From contig NZ_CP132203.1 in assembly GCF_030719035.1 (NCBI RefSeq), forward strand, positions 6,156,501-6,220,500: 64,000 nt of DNA, in the 5' to 3' direction. The notes below the pieces were generated by a model. The model made no database searches and was not told the origin of the DNA. It saw only the letters and a program-made list of their open reading frames with translations. Shown here in pieces: positions 42,396 to 50,752 of the stretch (position 1 is the stretch's first letter; each line of letters starts with the position of its first letter). The DNA comes from Hahella sp. HNIBRBA332. GTDB lineage: Bacteria > Pseudomonadota > Gammaproteobacteria > Pseudomonadales > Oleiphilaceae. The position numbers and the translations under genes are program-made.

Positions 42396-43262
42396 ATGCA
42401 TCGATTTCCAGAAAAGCGCGTTGCGATAACCGGCGCCGCCAGCGGATTGGGACTGGCCACTGCACGGCATTTTCTCAGCCGGGGTTGGCGGGTGGCTTTC
42501 GCGGATGTGCAGGATGAGACCGGGAATGCGATTGTGGCGTCGTTGGGTTTGCCCGAAAACCGCGCCTTTTATCAGCATGTAGACGTCACCAGGGTGCGGG
42601 ATATACAGGCCTGGCGGCGCAAAATTGTAGAGCTATGGGGCGGTCTGGATATCCTGGTGAATAACGCCGGCGTGGCGGCCCATGGCGGAATCGGCGAAGC
42701 GCCGCTGGAAGACTGGGAATGGGTGATCGATATTGATCTCATGGGCGTGGTGCGTGGTTGCAAAGAGTTCGCCCCATTGTTTAAACGGCAACGCTCCGGC
42801 CAGATCGTTAATATCGCCTCCATGGCGGGACTGGTGCATGCCCCGGAAATGGGCTCGTATAACGCCGCCAAAGCCGGTGTTGTGGCGCTCTCTGAAACCC
42901 TGGTTGGCGAGTTGTCTCCCTTTGGCGTTGGCGTAAATGTCGTTTGTCCAGGCTTCTTCTCAACCGGACTTGCAAGTACGGCGCGCTCCCCCAATCCCAA
43001 ACTCAAAGAAACCATGGAAAAGTTATTCGCAGGCTCCAAGCTGAGCGCGGCGGATGTGGCGGAACGTTTGTATGACGGTGTGGAGAAGCAGCATTTCTAC
43101 ATCTTGCCTCACGCCAATTACCGGCTGTTGTGGTGGTTAAAAAGATACGCGCCCGCAGTCTATTTGCGAAGCATGAAGACCCTGGGACGTCGCCTTTTGG
43201 CGAAGCGACAGGACAATGATGAGAGTGTGGAAACGGCGGAAAAGGGGCGAGCGGTAGGATGA
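42396..43262 (+). CDS. SDR-family oxidoreductase
   Basis: 288 residues. NAD(P) motif TGAASGLGLATA near residue 15, NNAG at about 90, and the catalytic S...YxxxK as SMAGLVHAPEMGSYNAAKAG. A C-terminal extension of about 60 residues with a hydrophobic/basic segment (YRLLWWLKRYAPAVYLRSMKTLGRRLLAK) suggests membrane association. It lies 15 bases after the ACAD gene and overlaps the kinase-like gene by four bases. Probably oxidises or reduces a hydroxyacyl or ketoacyl intermediate. Confidence 0.9.
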   Translation: MHRFPEKRVAITGAASGLGLATARHFLSRGWRVAFADVQDETGNAIVASLGLPENRAFYQHVDVTRVRDIQAWRRKIVELWGGLDILVNNAGVAAHGGIGEAPLEDWEWVIDIDLMGVVRGCKEFAPLFKRQRSGQIVNIASMAGLVHAPEMGSYNAAKAGVVALSETLVGELSPFGVGVNVVCPGFFSTGLASTARSPNPKLKETMEKLFAGSKLSAADVAERLYDGVEKQHFYILPHANYRLLWWLKRYAPAVYLRSMKTLGRRLLAKRQDNDESVETAEKGRAVG

Positions 43263-44335
43263 GTGCAATGACATTTGCTGACAGCGCGGGCGCGGTTCGC
43301 GCTGGCGAAGAACTTAACGCAACGGTGATAGACGCCTTTCTTAAGCAGCATTTGACGGGGCTGTCGGGCGAACTGCAGATTCATCAGTTTCCCGGCGGCG
43401 CCTCCAATCTGACCTATCTCCTGAAGTATCCCGATCAGGAATTTGTGTTGCGACGCCCTCCCTTTGGACGCAAAGCGAAATCCGCTCATGATATGGGGCG
43501 CGAATACCGAGTAATGCAGGGCTTGCGAGGGATATATCCCTATGTGCCTGCGATGGTGGCGTTTTGTGAGGACGAGAGCGTTATCGGTGGCGAATTCTAT
43601 GTCATGGAGCGTCTCAAGGGCGTCATTCTGCGTGGCGACCCGCCAGCGGGAATGCCGTTCAGTGAAGCGGATCAGCGCGCACTTTGCCATAACATGGTGG
43701 ATCGACTGGTGGAGTTGCATCAAGCGGACTGGGAGAACACGCCCCTGAAAGCCTTATTGAAGGAAGGCGATTACGTCGAGAGGCAGATTGATGGTTGGTG
43801 CGATCGCTATCGACGCGCAAGGACGGAGGACGCGCCGGATTACGAAGAAGTGATGACCTGGCTGCAGCAGCACAAGCCGAAGCAGATACGGCAATGCATG
43901 GTGCATAACGACTATCGCTTCGACAATCTGGTTCTGGACGCTGACAACCTGATGAACATTATCGGTGTGCTGGACTGGGAAATGGCCACCATTGGCGATC
44001 CGTTGATGGACCTGGGCAACAGTCTGGCGTATTGGGTGCAACGGGATGACCCGGCCCCTTTGCATATGCTGCGGCGTCAGCCCACGCATTTGCCAGGGAT
44101 GATGAGTCGTGCGGAGATTGTCGACTATTACCTGCAGCGAGCCGATCTCAGTATTCCCAGCTTTGATTTCTACGAGGTGTACGGCATGTTTCGATTAGTC
44201 GTCATCATTCAGCAGATCTATTACCGCTTCCACCACGGACAGACACAGGACAAACGTTTCGCCAGCTTTATTCAGGCTGTGCAGTATCTGGACGGCTACT
44301 TAAGGGACAAAATTCATGCGTCCTCTCTATCCTGA
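43259..44335 (+). CDS. APH-like phosphotransferase (ACAD10/11-type kinase domain)
   Basis: 358 residues. P-loop-like FPGGASNLTYLL and LRRPPFGRKAKSAHDMGREYRVMQGL; Brenner motif H-N-D-Y-R-F-D-N-L (about 217-225) and the metal Asp in VLDWEMATIGDPLMDLG. The same domain is fused to an acyl-CoA dehydrogenase in ACAD10/ACAD11, and in Pseudomonas a relative (LvaA) phosphorylates 4-hydroxyvaleryl-CoA. Here the fused parts are separate adjacent genes. Predicted to phosphorylate a hydroxyacyl-CoA, not an antibiotic. Confidence 0.88.
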   Translation: MSAMTFADSAGAVRAGEELNATVIDAFLKQHLTGLSGELQIHQFPGGASNLTYLLKYPDQEFVLRRPPFGRKAKSAHDMGREYRVMQGLRGIYPYVPAMVAFCEDESVIGGEFYVMERLKGVILRGDPPAGMPFSEADQRALCHNMVDRLVELHQADWENTPLKALLKEGDYVERQIDGWCDRYRRARTEDAPDYEEVMTWLQQHKPKQIRQCMVHNDYRFDNLVLDADNLMNIIGVLDWEMATIGDPLMDLGNSLAYWVQRDDPAPLHMLRRQPTHLPGMMSRAEIVDYYLQRADLSIPSFDFYEVYGMFRLVVIIQQIYYRFHHGQTQDKRFASFIQAVQYLDGYLRDKIHASSLS

Positions 44336-44392
44336 TTGGGGTTACATAGTCGTGCATGGGCTTGTACACGATTTTGCGCGCGAGAACGCTTG

Positions 44393-45091
44393 ATGGGCGC
44401 GGTCTATTTAATTCGCCATGGGCAAGCCAGTTTTGGCGACAACGACTACGACAAGTTGTCTGAGCTCGGGCGCGTCCAGGCGCAGAGGCTGGGCGGTTAT
44501 CTGGCTGAGAAAGGCCTGCGTCTGGATGCATGGCGAAGCGGTTTGCTGAATCGTCAGATAGACACTGCGTCCATTGCGCTCAACGCGATGGGCTCAGAGG
44601 CGGAAGTCGCTCGCCGCCATGGCTTCAATGAATTCGACCATGTCGCTGTATTGGCCAAAGTGCTGCCTGAACTGGCGCAACGGGATGCAGATGCTGCGGC
44701 CTTTGTAGGCGGAGGGAGTGACCGCAGGCGCAGCTTTCAGAAAGTGTTTGAAAAGGTGATTGCCGCCTGGCTTGAGAGGGACGAATGGGAGGACGTGGAT
44801 TCCTGGTCGATATTCAGCGACCGAGCCGTTCAGACATTTGAATCCACACTGGAGGAACTTGGCGGCGGTCGCAATATCGCCATTGTAACCTCAGGCGGCG
44901 TCATTACCGCGATATTGCAGAGAGTGCTTGGTCTGTCTTCGTCCGCGGCGTTCAGCATGAATTGGTCCATTGTGAACGCCTCCATTACCAAAATCATGTA
45001 CAGCGGCGGTGGGCGTCGCTCGCTGGCTTATTTCAATAATTACAGTTATTTGCAGTGCGGCAGGGATCGCAGTTATGTCACCTGGCGCTGA
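44393..45091 (+). CDS. Histidine phosphatase superfamily protein
   Basis: The start was set at 44393 (MGAVYLIRHGQASFG); the in-frame TTG upstream lacks a matching N-terminus. 232 residues. Catalytic RHG motif LIRHGQASF, the companion Arg/His blocks (LSELGRVQAQRLGGYL; NIAIVTSGGVITAI, where Ser stands for the usual His) and GFNEFDHV. It sits inside the ACAD/SDR/kinase operon and could remove the phosphate placed by the kinase, which would parallel the phosphatase domain of ACAD10. The Ser at the second-histidine position (TSGG) weakens the case for full phosphatase activity. Confidence 0.8.
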   Translation: MGAVYLIRHGQASFGDNDYDKLSELGRVQAQRLGGYLAEKGLRLDAWRSGLLNRQIDTASIALNAMGSEAEVARRHGFNEFDHVAVLAKVLPELAQRDADAAAFVGGGSDRRRSFQKVFEKVIAAWLERDEWEDVDSWSIFSDRAVQTFESTLEELGGGRNIAIVTSGGVITAILQRVLGLSSSAAFSMNWSIVNASITKIMYSGGGRRSLAYFNNYSYLQCGRDRSYVTWR

Positions 45092-45118
45092 ACTGACGCG
45101 AACATAAAGGGCCTTATT

Positions 45119-45886
45119 ATGCATAAAGACTTATTTCAATTGACGGGACAGATCGCGCTGGTCACTGGCGCCAGTCGCGGGATCGGCGAATCTATCGCCA
45201 GGACATTGGCGCAGTATGGGGCGCATGTGATTGTGTCCAGTCGCAAAATAGAAGGCTGCGAATCAGTGGCGCAGTCGATTCGCGACGGGGGCGGGTCCGC
45301 TGAGGCTATCGCCTGTCATATCGGTGAGATGGAGCAAATATCCTCACTGTTTGAACAGATAAAAGAAAAGCACGGCAAACTGGATATTCTGATCAACAAC
45401 GCGGCCACCAACCCTTATTTCGGGCATGTGCTGGAGACGGACCTGGGCGTATTTCAGAAGACGGTAGATGTGAATATCCGTGGCTATTTCTTTATGTCAG
45501 TGGAAGCCGGCAAACTCATGCGGGCGCAGAAGAGTGGCAAGATCGTGAATGTGGCGTCGGTCAACGGCGTCATTCCCGGGCACTTTCAGGGCATCTATTC
45601 CATCACTAAAGCGGCGGTTATCAGTATGACCAAAACTTTCGCCAAGGAGTGCGCAGGCTTGGGGATTCGGGTAAATGCGTTGCTGCCGGGGGGAACAGAC
45701 ACCAAGTTCGCGTCTGCGCTCACACAGAATGAAGCGATACGTAAACAACTGCTGCAGCATGTGCCGATGAATCGTATCGCAGAGCCGACGGAAATGGCTG
45801 GCGCAGTGCTGTATCTGGTTAGCGACGCAGCTTCCTATACGACAGGGTCCGTGCTGGCGGTGGACGGCGGTTATCTGGTTGCGTAA
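45119..45886 (+). CDS. SDR-family oxidoreductase (second of the operon)
   Basis: 255 residues of classical SDR length. TGASRGIGES (nucleotide binding), NNAA (in place of NNAG), catalytic SVNGVIPGHFQGIYSITKAA, and C-terminal GAVLYLVSDAASYTTGSVLAVDGGYLVA typical of FabG-like enzymes. Last gene of the ACAD10/11-like operon (27 bases after the phosphatase gene). Probably a 3-hydroxyacyl-CoA or similar dehydrogenase. Confidence 0.9.
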   Translation: MHKDLFQLTGQIALVTGASRGIGESIARTLAQYGAHVIVSSRKIEGCESVAQSIRDGGGSAEAIACHIGEMEQISSLFEQIKEKHGKLDILINNAATNPYFGHVLETDLGVFQKTVDVNIRGYFFMSVEAGKLMRAQKSGKIVNVASVNGVIPGHFQGIYSITKAAVISMTKTFAKECAGLGIRVNALLPGGTDTKFASALTQNEAIRKQLLQHVPMNRIAEPTEMAGAVLYLVSDAASYTTGSVLAVDGGYLVA

Positions 45887-45934
45887 ACCGTAAGGGGCGC
45901 AACGCCAAGACGCTGCGTCCTATTGATTGCTGCT

Positions 45935-46546
45935 TCAGGATTCTGGCGGTTGTGTCTGAATAAAAGAATCGCGTTTAAACAAGCGGTCTACATAGTCCGC
46001 AAGATGCGGGTGGTTATTGCGCCATCCTGAATCGCCGAAGCGGAAATCATACCAGCCCACCACACAGCCAATGGCGATGTCCGCAAGCGTGAGGTGGTCT
46101 TCATATACCCAATGCCTGCCGACAGTGGCTTTTTCCAGGGCGGCTAATCCGCGCTCCACTTTCTGCTCCTGGCGGGCGATCCACTCCGGGCCTTGCCGCT
46201 CTGATGGGCGCTTTTTCTCCAGAAAGATGGCGATGGCCGCTTCGCAAACGCCGTCCGCAAGCGCTTCTAGCTGACGTACTCTGACTGCGTCGATAGACTT
46301 AATTGGAACCAGGCGGTGGCGGGTTTCCAGAGTCTCGATATATTCGGCGATAACTGGCGAATCAAACCAGATTTCGCCATGCTCGTCGATTAATACGGGA
46401 ACTTTGCCCAATGGGTTGAATTTGGGTACGGATGTATCCGCATTCCAGGGAATCTCCTCCAGCAGGGAAAACGGAAGCCCCTTTTCCAATAACTGTATGC
46501 GGATCTTCCTGACAAAAGGACTGGTAAGTGAGCCGATGAGCTGCAT
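45935..46546 (-). CDS. Glutathione S-transferase
   Basis: 203 residues. The N-terminal thioredoxin-like domain has SLTSPFVRKIRIQLLEKGL (catalytic Ser/Thr region), FNPLGKVPVLIDEHGEIWFDSPVIAEYIE with the cis-Pro and glutathione-binding E-S block (D-S here); the helical C-terminal domain has the N-capping box LTLADIAIGCVV. Soluble detoxification-type GST; substrate unknown. Convergent with the ACAD operon. Confidence 0.92.
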   Translation of the reverse strand: MQLIGSLTSPFVRKIRIQLLEKGLPFSLLEEIPWNADTSVPKFNPLGKVPVLIDEHGEIWFDSPVIAEYIETLETRHRLVPIKSIDAVRVRQLEALADGVCEAAIAIFLEKKRPSERQGPEWIARQEQKVERGLAALEKATVGRHWVYEDHLTLADIAIGCVVGWYDFRFGDSGWRNNHPHLADYVDRLFKRDSFIQTQPPES

Positions 46547-46658
46547 ATGATTTCTCCGTTAACAACTCCCTATCGTTGAGGTCTTCTATAGTCAATAACT
46601 TAGACTGTAGACGTCAACTGTTTTCGTTCACTGTAAAAAATACTGACGCTGAAACGAA

Positions 46659-46684
46659 AAACGCCGGCGGATGCCGGCGTTTAT
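46659..46684 (-). terminator. Rho-independent terminator of the PEP-CTERM gene
   Basis: On the reverse strand AACGCCGGC-atcc-GCCGGCGTT is followed by TTTCGTTTC. It lies just downstream of the PEP-CTERM gene's stop. Confidence 0.85.
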
Positions 46685-46707
46685 GTGAAAAATAGCTCTG
46701 GCTTGGT

Positions 46708-47418
46708 TTAAGCTGAGCGACGACGGAAAACCAGCAGTCCGGCTAACGCGATGCCGAATAAGGCCAGATTTGTAGGTTCCGGTACGCGGTAACTTCCGTC
46801 ATGAGAGAACGGAGCGAAAGCCACAATCGGTTTTTTCAAGTCGAAGTCCAGCGCATACAAGTCAAAGTGCAGCCCAGATCCGATGGCTCCGGTAAAGCCT
46901 GATACGTCGAAGTTAAAGGCGTTGTAGTACAGGTAGTCGCCTGATCCACCGTACAGAGCGAAGCCATCTGGATCGTCCTGAACGTTGTAAGGCGTTGCTT
47001 TATTACCTGTGTCGAAAGAGAAATCGACTTCGTAGTAATAAGTGTCGTAAATACCATGACTTGGCAGATCAGTACTGCTGGTGACTGCTTCTATCGGCGG
47101 GGTGCCGTAAGTCATATCATCGGTAATATCAATGGTGATGCCATTAACGACAATGCTGCCCAAGTCAGTCGGCGTCGACAGTTTTGGCGTGACGGCGATG
47201 CTGAGGCGGAAATCAAATAAACCAGCGTCAACGATACCTGTATCGGCTAAGGCATAAAGTGTAAAGGCGGTGGCGCTGGTTACCGAATCCTCGGAGGCCA
47301 TGTCATAGGTTCCATCTTCAATTCCAATTTGCAGCGCCGGAAGAGCGAATGCTCCTGTTGAGGCGAGCATGGCAGATGAAAAGACAAACGCTTTGAGTGA
47401 GGTTGTTGTTTGTTTCAT
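46708..47418 (-). CDS. PEP-CTERM surface protein, choice-of-anchor N-type
   Basis: 236 residues. Signal peptide (1-25, ending GAFA), then ALPALQIGIEDGTYD, the family's start. The middle is rich in Asp, Gly, Tyr and Thr. The C-terminal sorting tail is R-V-P-E-P-T-N, a hydrophobic helix (LALFGIALAGLLV) and FRRRSA, a textbook PEP-CTERM signal for an exosortase. Function unknown; such proteins are found on the surface or in biofilm matrix. Own terminator and long upstream region, so probably a single-gene unit. Confidence 0.9.
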   Translation of the reverse strand: MKQTTTSLKAFVFSSAMLASTGAFALPALQIGIEDGTYDMASEDSVTSATAFTLYALADTGIVDAGLFDFRLSIAVTPKLSTPTDLGSIVVNGITIDITDDMTYGTPPIEAVTSSTDLPSHGIYDTYYYEVDFSFDTGNKATPYNVQDDPDGFALYGGSGDYLYYNAFNFDVSGFTGAIGSGLHFDLYALDFDLKKPIVAFAPFSHDGSYRVPEPTNLALFGIALAGLLVFRRRSA

Positions 47419-47767
47419 GACTTTTGAGCCTGTACTGCGAATGTGGTTAATGACAGGGTGGACTACACGAGAAAACAGGCAATTCTCCCGCCATACTAAA
47501 AGTTAATGAATGTGAACAGGCACTTGCTGAGTTACGCGATGTTACAAATAATCGGTAAATGTAAATTTTTGTGACACATATCGTAAATTGAGTCGCGTTA
47601 ATTTGACAGAACCTATCCTTAAAGCCCTGGGACCCAATGAGATGGGGATGAACTTATCGCAAGGTTTACTGTGAATTGCTTGTTTTTGTTATGCTGAGCC
47701 CCCATCAAGCGGGAAGTTATTTCGCTACGGCACTTTTTCTCAATCTTGTATGACTTAGGCGGAGATC
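47419..47767. other. Intergenic region between divergent PEP-CTERM and yqhA genes
   Basis: About 349 bases, A+T-richer than the flanks, no gene seen. TATGCT (47690-47695) with TTACTG 18 bases upstream could be a weak promoter for yqhA. The reverse-strand promoter for the PEP-CTERM gene was not identified by eye. Confidence 0.35.
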
Positions 47768-48262
47768 ATGGAGCGTTTTATTGAAAATTTGATGTATTCA
47801 GCGCGCTGGATACTGGCCCCGATTTATCTGGGCCTAAGCTTGGCCTTGTTAGCCTTGGGGGTGAAATTCTTCCAGGAGATTTTCCATGTGTTGCCTGTGA
47901 TCTTCTCCATGAAAGAGGCGGATCTGGTGCTGGTGGTGCTGTCGCTGATTGATTTGGCTTTGGTCGGTGGCCTGTTGGTCATGGTGATGTTCAGCGGTTA
48001 TGAAAACTTTGTTTCACAGTTGGATATTGCTGACGGGCAGGAAAAGCTTAGCTGGCTGGGGAAAGTGGACTCCGGCACCCTAAAAAATAAAGTGGCGGCT
48101 TCTATTGTCGCCATCTCCTCTATTCATCTGCTGAAAATATTCATGAACGCGGAGAATGTGGAGGAAACGTATCTATTTTGGTACGTGGTGATTCACATGA
48201 CTTTTGTGGTGTCCGCATTCTGCATGGGATATTTGGACAAGATCACCCGCAAGGACCACTAA
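47768..48262 (+). CDS. yqhA: YqhA (UPF0114) membrane protein
   Basis: 164 residues with three or four membrane helices. The N-terminal ERFIENLMYSARWILAPIYLGLS and central LIDLALVGGLLVMVMFSGYENFVSQ, with the closing KVAASIVAISSIHLLKIFM, match the YqhA/TIGR00645 family. Function not known. Single-gene unit, ending in a bidirectional terminator. Confidence 0.93.
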   Translation: MERFIENLMYSARWILAPIYLGLSLALLALGVKFFQEIFHVLPVIFSMKEADLVLVVLSLIDLALVGGLLVMVMFSGYENFVSQLDIADGQEKLSWLGKVDSGTLKNKVAASIVAISSIHLLKIFMNAENVEETYLFWYVVIHMTFVVSAFCMGYLDKITRKDH

Positions 48263-48325
48263 CTTTAATCGTTGCCGGACGCAGATATTTCCCAAGCCAG
48301 GCGAGATGCGCTTATTCTGAAAAAA

Positions 48326-48352
48326 AACCGGGGCCTTCAAGCCCCGGTTTTC
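48326..48352. terminator. Bidirectional terminator between yqhA and ndh
   Basis: AACCGGGGC-cttcaa-GCCCCGGTT flanked by an A-run on the left and TTTTCG on the right, so it can end transcripts from both the yqhA and ndh sides. Confidence 0.9.
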
Positions 48353-48361
48353 GTTTGTGTC

Positions 48362-49663
48362 TCAATGCAATTTGAGACGTGGACGAATGATCTTGTTAAT
48401 GCGTGCGGAAAACATGATCAGCGCGGTTTTGATATAGCCATGCAGGGCGATTTGATGCAGACGATAAAGGGAAATGTAGACGAAGCGTGCGATGCGCCCC
48501 TCAATCATCATGGATTTGCCGGTCAGATTCCCCATCAAATTGCCGACAGTGGAGTAACGGCTTAGCGACACCAGTGAGCCGTGATCCTTATATATGTAGG
48601 ATTTTACCGGCTTGTTGGCCAGCAGGTGGCGCAGGTTGACGTAGACATGGCTGGCCATCTGATGGGCGGATTGCGCGCGCGGGGGCACTTTGGAGCCGTC
48701 TGGCTGAGGACAGCTGGCGCAGTCGCCGATTGCGAAAATGCGGTCGTCTTTGGTCGACTGCAGGCTGGGCAGTACCTCGATCTGGTTGTTGCGGGTGGTT
48801 TCCAGTCCGTCGATGCCCTGAAGGAAATCCGGGGCTTTGACGCCTGCCGCCCAAACACGCATGTCGGCGGTGATGAATTCGCCGTCGCCGGTTTCGAACC
48901 CCTTATCCGTGACCTTGGTGACTTTGGTATTGGTCTGGATGGCTATGTTCAGTTTGCCGAGTTCTTCGACCACTGCGTTAGAGATGCGCGTAGGCAGGGC
49001 GGGCAGGACTCTGGGGCCGGCTTCGATAATGGTGACTTTCAGATTCTGGGGGCCTAACTTCAGACCGTAGGCGCTCAGCAGCGCGGTGGTGTTGTGCAGC
49101 TCCGCAGCCAGTTCCACCCCTGTGGCCCCAGCGCCGACGATGCCTATCTCCAATACTACCGGCTTACCTTCCGACGCCTGACTGCTGAGGCGCAGGTAGG
49201 TGTTGATGAGGTTCTTGTGGAAAAGGTCGGCTTGTTTGCGGCTGTCCAGGAAGGCGCAGTACTCGGCGGCGCCTGGCGTGCCAAAGTCATTAGTCTGGCT
49301 GCCGAGAGCCAGCACCAGGTAATCATAAGCGAGTGTACGTTCAGGACTGATTTCATCGCCCCTCGCGTCATGCATGGGCGCCAGGCTTATCGTGCGCGCC
49401 TGACGATCCAGACTGTGCATTTTGCCGAGGTGGAAAGTGAAGCCGTGGTAAAAAGCGTGGGAACGGTAGCTGATTTCGTCGATGCCGGAGTCCATAGAGC
49501 CTGTGGCGACTTCATGTAGTAACGGCTTCCATAAGTGGGTAGGGTTGCAATCCACTAGGTGGATCTCCGCCCGCTTCTTCTTGCCGAGCGCGTTGCCCAG
49601 GCGGGTGACCAGCTCCAGCCCCCCTGCGCCGCCGCCGACGACGACTATTTTAGGTATGCTCAT
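48362..49663 (-). CDS. ndh: NADH dehydrogenase type II (Ndh)
   Basis: 433 residues. FAD-binding VVVGGGAGGLELVTRLG at the N-terminus, NADH-binding IGIVGAGATGVELAAELHN around residue 175, RVWAAGVKAPDFL and the second FAD block DRIFAIGDCASCP. The C-terminus has the basic amphipathic/hydrophobic region that holds the enzyme to the inner membrane. It oxidises NADH and reduces quinone without pumping protons. Upstream is a 520-base gap without a gene. Confidence 0.95.
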   Translation of the reverse strand: MSIPKIVVVGGGAGGLELVTRLGNALGKKKRAEIHLVDCNPTHLWKPLLHEVATGSMDSGIDEISYRSHAFYHGFTFHLGKMHSLDRQARTISLAPMHDARGDEISPERTLAYDYLVLALGSQTNDFGTPGAAEYCAFLDSRKQADLFHKNLINTYLRLSSQASEGKPVVLEIGIVGAGATGVELAAELHNTTALLSAYGLKLGPQNLKVTIIEAGPRVLPALPTRISNAVVEELGKLNIAIQTNTKVTKVTDKGFETGDGEFITADMRVWAAGVKAPDFLQGIDGLETTRNNQIEVLPSLQSTKDDRIFAIGDCASCPQPDGSKVPPRAQSAHQMASHVYVNLRHLLANKPVKSYIYKDHGSLVSLSRYSTVGNLMGNLTGKSMMIEGRIARFVYISLYRLHQIALHGYIKTALIMFSARINKIIRPRLKLH

Positions 49664-50183
49664 AAAACAACTCCCCGAAATAGCTAGGGATTATAAGGTG
49701 AAATACCCAGGAAATCCCGGCTACGGTAAAGAAAATCCGCTGACTTGCATATGGGGGGAGCGAAGATGAAATCTGCCTTGGGCTTTCGCCCTGAGTGGCC
49801 AAAAAAGGGAGGGCCTTTTGTCCGCCTGGATCCAGCGGGTGCGCCCTCCTAAAAGCAGGCCTGTAAAACGTACGTCTCGGCGTCGGGTGAATCAGGGTCG
49901 GTCCATCACCTTCAGGAATCATGCTGAGACGTCCATTGGCGGCCGGCTTGCGTTGAATCAGCGTTGCAACCGAGAGCGGCTCTTTTGGAACCTGTCGCCC
50001 TGAATGCGCCGGCGAAATCGGTCCGCCGCCTTGATCAGGACGCCTTAACGCTGCGTTTTCCCTTGAGTGCGGCAGTCTAGGGAGAAATGCGCCCCCCTGC
50101 ATCCGTATAGGATACGGACATGGGAGGGGCGTCCTGATGGGAGCTTATTCTTGTTTTGTCCCTTGCGGGGCGTACCGGCGGGG
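49664..50183. other. Gene-poor region with a large imperfect hairpin
   Basis: About 520 bases. A reverse-strand frame (49650-50102) is open but has no start signal and reads as Pro/Arg-rich, so it was not accepted. At about 50087-50135 a long imperfect inverted repeat is visible: an inner perfect TCCGTAT-agg-ATACGGA, a short mismatched section, then GCGCCCCCC against GGAGGGGCG. It could be a terminator of the downstream luxR-type gene or a structured RNA; no U-tract supports the former. Confidence 0.35.
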
Positions 50184-50546
50184 TTATCCGGTAGCCTGCA
50201 ACGGCTGATCCTGGTGGTTCGACTGATACTCGGTGATGTAGCTGCCTCCCATCAACACGAGCGGAATGTGCAGTTTGTTGCGTATCAGCAAGTCAAAAAA
50301 CTTGATTTTGTTGGTGATGGAAAACTTGTTTTTGATGTTTTCCCGATAAGTCTCCACCGTTCGTGGCGACAAACCCAGCACCTGGCTGCTTTCTTTCGCG
50401 GACAAACCGCATAGCCAGAGTCCGATGGTCTGCGCTTCTCGGATGGAAATTGGAACGCCGCTCAGCCGCGCTAGTGACGGCAGCAGATCGTCTTCCGCGG
50501 GCGCGCCGCGGTACACAGTGGGGAGGTCATTTCCTTTTGTAACCAT
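50184..50546 (-). CDS. LuxR-type DNA-binding regulator without receiver
   Basis: About 120 residues starting at 50546 (MVTKGNDLPT). The C-terminal LuxR helix-turn-helix reads SIREAQTIGLWLCGLSAKESSQVLGLSPRTVETYRENIKNKF, with the signature GLSPRTVETY. The N-terminal part is too short for a phospho-receiver or autoinducer domain, so this is a stand-alone HTH protein. Target unknown. Confidence 0.85.
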   Translation of the reverse strand: MVTKGNDLPTVYRGAPAEDDLLPSLARLSGVPISIREAQTIGLWLCGLSAKESSQVLGLSPRTVETYRENIKNKFSITNKIKFFDLLIRNKLHIPLVLMGGSYITEYQSNHQDQPLQATG

Positions 50547-50752
50547 GGTAAGCACTTTTACGTCCTATCCTTACATCCATTACTGTTTAACATGTCCCTT
50601 TTTGGCGCCGTCCTTGATCGGGAATCATTCCCTATCTGCGCCCAGCGAGTGCTCTAGTGTTATCTTATGACGCTAACTGATTAAAAAATAATGATTAATT
50701 TTCATTTTGTGTTGCCGTAAAGTAATCATGTTGTATTAAAGGGAAATTTTAC

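Noticed and set aside
43259..44335. Aminoglycoside resistance gene
   Set aside because: The APH motif is present, but the operon context (ACAD, SDR, phosphatase) fits ACAD10/11-like acyl kinases, not antibiotic resistance.
49650..50102. 150-residue reverse-strand frame
   Set aside because: Pro/Arg-rich composition, no start signal, overlaps the start of ndh and the large hairpin.
50209..50238. TGATCC at 50209 as an ECF sigma promoter
   Set aside because: After 18 bases comes TCGGTG, which does not match the -10 of the sigma-factor promoter consensus.
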